Of a stretch of DNA of 35,108 nucleotides, positions 31,740 through 35,108 are shown one piece after another. A program made the position numbers and the translations under genes. A model generated the notes under the pieces. It was not told the DNA's origin, made no database searches, and saw only the letters and a program-made list of their open reading frames with translations. Within the stretch, counting starts at the first letter, position 1; each line of letters opens with the position of its first letter. The stretch lies in NCBI GenBank assembly GCA_013822285.1, contig PNKF01000006.1, positions 1 through 35,108 on the forward strand. Direction: 5' to 3'. The stretch is from Gemmatimonas sp. (GTDB lineage Bacteria > Gemmatimonadota > Gemmatimonadetes > Gemmatimonadales > Gemmatimonadaceae).

Positions 31740-32806
31740 TTGCTCCGGTTCATGTGTCGAGTCACGAGCGTGTCGATGGTGCCCGCGAGATTCTCTCCGG
31801 AGTCTCGATACGCGGCCTCGAACGCGTCAAGGTCCGTGAGGTAAATTCCGCGCGCCAGTAACGCCGCATTATCCAGGCGCACGCGTTCCGCGTACAGCGG
31901 CGAGATGGTGCGCCAGCGCGGCGCCAGCGAGTCCACGAGCGTCCGGCGCGCCACCGCATAGATGGAGTCGCGGAGCGCCAGACGACGGGGCCGCGCCGCC
32001 TCCCCGGGCGCGCCGGCGAACGCGGCATCGAGCGCGCGATAGAGCTGCCCCCAGAACGCCGCGAGCGCCCGCTCGTCCGCCCACTCCGCCGCGGCCTGGT
32101 TGGCGCGCACCGTGTCACCGCGGGCGCGAAAAAATCGCTCCGCCCCACGCGCGCCGACGAAGTTCGCGAAGCTCTCGTTGAAGGGCGCGTCGCTCGCCGC
32201 GTAGTACCGGTTGTGCGTCAGCTCGTGGATGACGGTGTTCACGAGTTGCACGGAGTCCTGCGCGGCGGTCGTGGAGAGGAGGGGATCGTTGAACCAACCC
32301 AGCGTCGAGAACGCCGAGGCCGGGCGCAGATACGTGTCGAAACCATCCGCGACCAGCGTCGATTCGGCACGCAGCGCATCCTCGACCCTGAAGAATCCCT
32401 TGTACGGCAATCGGCCCACCAACGGGAAGCGCCAGAGCACGGGCTCCAACGCATCGCGACGCGCGCCGGAGAGCACGAGCACGAGCGTATCGCTGCGCAG
32501 CTGCGTGAATTGCGTGAACACCTGCTTGGCCGGGAGGCCGAGAGAGTCCTCGGCGAAGCGCCGGGCCTCGAGCACCAGTTGCAGCCGACCGCGCAGCGCC
32601 GCCGGCGTCGTCGAATCCCCTGCCACTTCGGCAATCGGCCGCCGCGCCCAGAGGATCTTCGCCTCCTCCCATCCCGCGCGGGCGAGATAGCGTCCAAGCG
32701 GCGTGACGGCGAGCCAAAGCCCCGCGAGCAGGATGAGGCCGCCAAGGCCCGTCAAGGCCCAGCGCCCCCAGCGTCGCGGCGATTTCCCCTCTGGACCACC
32801 ACTCAC
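31736..32806 (-). CDS. Membrane-anchored putative aminopeptidase (PF10023-type)
   Basis: 356 residues if started at GTG 32806, chosen for GAGGGGG about 5 nt upstream; the ORF-track ATG at 32845 would overlap the divergent dnaE start. An N-terminal membrane anchor (RWGRWALTGLGGLILLAGLWLAVTP) is followed by a zinc-protease core. HELTHNRYYAASDAPFNESFANFVG contains the HExxH motif and a downstream Glu as probable third ligand. LRPASAFSTLGWFNDPLLST and FPLVGRLPYKGFF are family-typical segments. This group is annotated as predicted aminopeptidases; the substrate is not known. First gene of the unit with DinB and the lipoprotein. Confidence 0.85.
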   Translation of the reverse strand: MSGGPEGKSPRRWGRWALTGLGGLILLAGLWLAVTPLGRYLARAGWEEAKILWARRPIAEVAGDSTTPAALRGRLQLVLEARRFAEDSLGLPAKQVFTQFTQLRSDTLVLVLSGARRDALEPVLWRFPLVGRLPYKGFFRVEDALRAESTLVADGFDTYLRPASAFSTLGWFNDPLLSTTAAQDSVQLVNTVIHELTHNRYYAASDAPFNESFANFVGARGAERFFRARGDTVRANQAAAEWADERALAAFWGQLYRALDAAFAGAPGEAARPRRLALRDSIYAVARRTLVDSLAPRWRTISPLYAERVRLDNAALLARGIYLTDLDAFEAAYRDSGENLAGTIDTLVTRHMNRSK

Positions 32807-32838
32807 GGTTCCCCCTCGGCGGCTATCTTTCACACCCG

Positions 32839-35108
32839 ATGTCATTCGTCCATCTCCACTGCCATTCCGAATATTCGCTCCTCGATGGCGCGAACCGGAT
32901 CGATGATCTGATCAAGCGGGCTCAGGAGTTCGAGCAGCCCGCCCTCGCGATCACCGATCACGGCAACATGCACGCGGCCTGGGAGTTCCAGGAGCAGGCG
33001 AAGAAGGCCGGAATCAAGCCGATCCTCGGGATGGAGGCCTACGTCGCCCCCGGGGACCGCCGCGTGCGCACCCGCGCCGCCCAAGGGGAGAAGAACTATT
33101 TCCACCTCGTCCTCCTCGCGCGCGACATCACGGGCTACAAGAATCTCGTCAAGCTCACCTCCCTGGGCTACACCGAGGGATTCTACGGGAAGCCGCGCCT
33201 CGACCGCGAACTCCTCGCCCGCTACAGCGAAGGACTGATCGTCTCGTCGGCCTGCATGGCCGGCGAGGTCGCGCAGCACCTCCTCGAGGATCGCTACGAC
33301 CAGGCGATGGCCACCGCCGCGTGGTACGCCGAGGTCTTCAAGGACCGGTACTACCTTGAGGTGCAGGCCCACGAGGCGGGCGAGCAGAAGAAGCTCAACG
33401 ACCTCGTCTTCAAGCTCGCGAAGGACATGTCGCTGCCGGTCGTCGCCACCAACGACGCCCACTTCCTCAAGGCCGAGGACCACGCGGCGCACGACGTGCT
33501 CCTCTGCATCGGCCTCAAGAAGGACCGGCTCGACGCCGACCGCATGCGCTACGACCGCGGGCTCTACTTCAAGAGCGCCCCCGAGATCAGCGCGCACTTC
33601 AAGGGACGTTCCGACGTCCTCGAGAACACGCTCAGGATCGCGGACGAAGTCAACGTCGTCTTCGACAAGAAGTACTTCGTTCCCTCCTTCCCGCTCCCCA
33701 CCGGCGTGAAGAGCGAGAACGAACTCCTCGTGAAGCTCTCGACCGATGGCGCCAAGAAGCGCTACGGCGACCCGCTCCCCAAGGAAGTGCAGGAACGGCT
33801 CGACTACGAGCTGGGCGTCATCACGAAGACCGGGTACGCGGGCTACTTCCTCATCACCGCGGATTTCATCCAGGCGGCGCGCGACCGCGGCATCCCCGTG
33901 GGACCGGGGCGCGGCTCCGCGGCGGGCTCGCTCGTGGCGTACGCCACCGGCATCACGAACGTCTGCCCCCTCAAGTTCGACCTCCTCTTCGAACGCTTCC
34001 TGAATCCGGAACGCGTCTCGATGCCCGACATCGACGTGGACTTCTGCGAAGAGCGGCGCGGCGAGGTCATCGAGTACGTGCGCGACAAGTACGGCCGCGA
34101 CTCAGTGGGGCAGATCATTACCTTCGGGACCCTCAAGTCGCGCGCCTGCATCAAGGACGTCGGCCGCGTGCTGGGCTTCTCCCCCGCCGAGACGGACGCG
34201 ATCGCGAAGCTGATTCCCAACGCCCCGAACTTCTCGCTCACGGTGGCCGAGGCGATCGAGAAGGTGCCGGAAGTCCGCAAGCTCTACGAGCAGGACGACC
34301 GCCACTCGCAGCTCTTCGACTTCGCGATCTCGCTCGAAGGGCTCTCGCGCCACGCGGGGGTGCACGCCGCCGGTATCGTCATCGCGCCGGGCCCGCTCGA
34401 CGACTACGTCCCCATCTGCACCGCGGAGTCCAAGGGCTCCGGCGCCGATGGCGACGAGCGCGTGGTGGTCACGCAGTACGACATGATCGCGCTCGAGAAG
34501 GCCGGGATGCTCAAGATGGACTTCCTTGGCCTCACCACGCTCACGATCCTCACGGACGCGGTGAAGGCGATCGAGACGCGGCGCGGTGTCGCGATCGACC
34601 TCGACTCGCTCCCGCTCGACGACGAAGCCACGTATCGCCAGCTGCGAGCCGGTCGCACGGCGGGCGTCTTCCAGTTCGAATCGCCCCTCGCCACCGACAT
34701 GGTGCGCGCGATGCGCGCCGACCGCTTCGACGATCTTGTCGCGTCCAACGCGCTCATGCGTCCCGGCCCGCTCGACGCCGGCATGCACAAGGTCTACCAG
34801 CGTCGCAAGAAGGGCGAGGAGCCGGTCACCTACCAGCTCCCCGAGCTGGAGGAGATCCTCGCCCCCACCTACGGCGTCATCACCTATCAGGAACAGGTGA
34901 TGCGCATCGCGCAGCGGCTCGCGGGCATCTCGCTCGCTGAAGCCGACGTCCTGCGAAAGGCCGTGGGCAAGAAGGACGCCGAGCTGATCAAGAAGGAGCT
35001 CGGCAAGTTCTCCGAGAAGGCCATCGCCAAGGGCTTCCCGCCCAAGGTGATCGAGGACATCTCCGCGCAGATCGAGACCTTCGGCCGCTACGGCTTCAAC
35101 AAGTCGCA
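32839..35108 (+). CDS. dnaE: DNA polymerase III alpha subunit (3' end cut by window edge)
   Basis: Replicative polymerase; 756 codons from ATG 32839 (MSFVHLHCHSEYSLLDG) are visible and the frame is open at the right edge. The N-terminal PHP domain appears intact: HLHCHS, YSLLDG, TDHG, GMEAYV, NYFHLVLLA, SACMAGE and TNDAHFL supply the metal ligands known from active PHP proofreading domains. The palm domain has GPGRGSAAGSLVAYATGIT and the catalytic MPDIDVDF, with the third carboxylate in KMDFLGLTT. MRPGPLDAGMHKVY and TYQEQVMRIAQ follow. DnaE1-type by domain order. It starts 32 bp from the divergent aminopeptidase start; a TATCTT at 32824 may be its -10, but no good -35 is seen. Confidence 0.96.
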   Translation, partial: MSFVHLHCHSEYSLLDGANRIDDLIKRAQEFEQPALAITDHGNMHAAWEFQEQAKKAGIKPILGMEAYVAPGDRRVRTRAAQGEKNYFHLVLLARDITGYKNLVKLTSLGYTEGFYGKPRLDRELLARYSEGLIVSSACMAGEVAQHLLEDRYDQAMATAAWYAEVFKDRYYLEVQAHEAGEQKKLNDLVFKLAKDMSLPVVATNDAHFLKAEDHAAHDVLLCIGLKKDRLDADRMRYDRGLYFKSAPEISAHFKGRSDVLENTLRIADEVNVVFDKKYFVPSFPLPTGVKSENELLVKLSTDGAKKRYGDPLPKEVQERLDYELGVITKTGYAGYFLITADFIQAARDRGIPVGPGRGSAAGSLVAYATGITNVCPLKFDLLFERFLNPERVSMPDIDVDFCEERRGEVIEYVRDKYGRDSVGQIITFGTLKSRACIKDVGRVLGFSPAETDAIAKLIPNAPNFSLTVAEAIEKVPEVRKLYEQDDRHSQLFDFAISLEGLSRHAGVHAAGIVIAPGPLDDYVPICTAESKGSGADGDERVVVTQYDMIALEKAGMLKMDFLGLTTLTILTDAVKAIETRRGVAIDLDSLPLDDEATYRQLRAGRTAGVFQFESPLATDMVRAMRADRFDDLVASNALMRPGPLDAGMHKVYQRRKKGEEPVTYQLPELEEILAPTYGVITYQEQVMRIAQRLAGISLAEADVLRKAVGKKDAELIKKELGKFSEKAIAKGFPPKVIEDISAQIETFGRYGFNKS

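Overview
The window is GC-rich DNA with mostly non-overlapping or stop/start-overlapping genes on both strands. The gene style points to a Gram-negative bacterium, most likely of the Gemmatimonadota (inference only; no rRNA or other phylogenetic marker was tested). Supporting signs are tripartite RND pumps, outer-membrane factors and a Big2-type lipoprotein with an 'LLASCDGG' lipobox. Two parts are visible: a metal-resistance block (about 1-26.8 kb) and a chromosomal-type block (about 27-35.1 kb: UvrD-type helicase, Ig-like lipoprotein, DinB, aminopeptidase, dnaE).

The copper part (1-16 kb) has four transcription units. (i) cusC-cusB-cusA (minus strand, 5969 to 1) is a Cu(I)/Ag(I) RND efflux system; cusA runs off the left edge with no stop. 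(ii) A minus-strand operon (12232 to 6535) holds a CopA/PcoA multicopper oxidase, a CopB/PcoB outer-membrane protein, a DUF4198-like secreted protein and a CPH-type copper P1B-ATPase. (iii) Divergent from it is a plus-strand unit (12442-14526) with a secreted NTF2-like protein, a BlaI/MecI/CopY-type repressor and a BlaR1-like M56 membrane metalloprotease. (iv) Next comes copC-copD (14628-16001). The promoters of the cus operon, the oxidase operon/divergent unit and copCD each carry a dyad fitting TTTAC-N5-GTAAA, which suggests one BlaI-type repressor controls all of them. The M56 protein has no penicillin-binding sensor domain; after its last membrane helix it carries a short Cys/His-rich tail. 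I propose, as inference, that this pair is a copper sensor built on the BlaR1-BlaI scheme.

From 16.1 to 17.8 kb there is a PepSY-type membrane protein with a small membrane protein downstream. From 18.06 to 26.83 kb a second minus-strand metal operon encodes a CzcI-like small periplasmic protein, a CzcC-like outer-membrane factor broken by a one-base frameshift, a CzcB-like lipoprotein adaptor, a CzcA-like RND pump and an SPC/HEG-type P1B-ATPase. It lacks the TTTAC-N5-GTAAA dyad, so its regulation is probably separate.

The right-hand block starts with a UvrD/PcrA-like helicase on the plus strand. It converges on a minus-strand unit of aminopeptidase, DinB protein and Ig-like lipoprotein; the convergent stop codons lie inside one perfect inverted repeat. 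dnaE is divergent from the aminopeptidase and runs off the right edge. I saw no tRNA, rRNA, CRISPR array, transposase or integrase.
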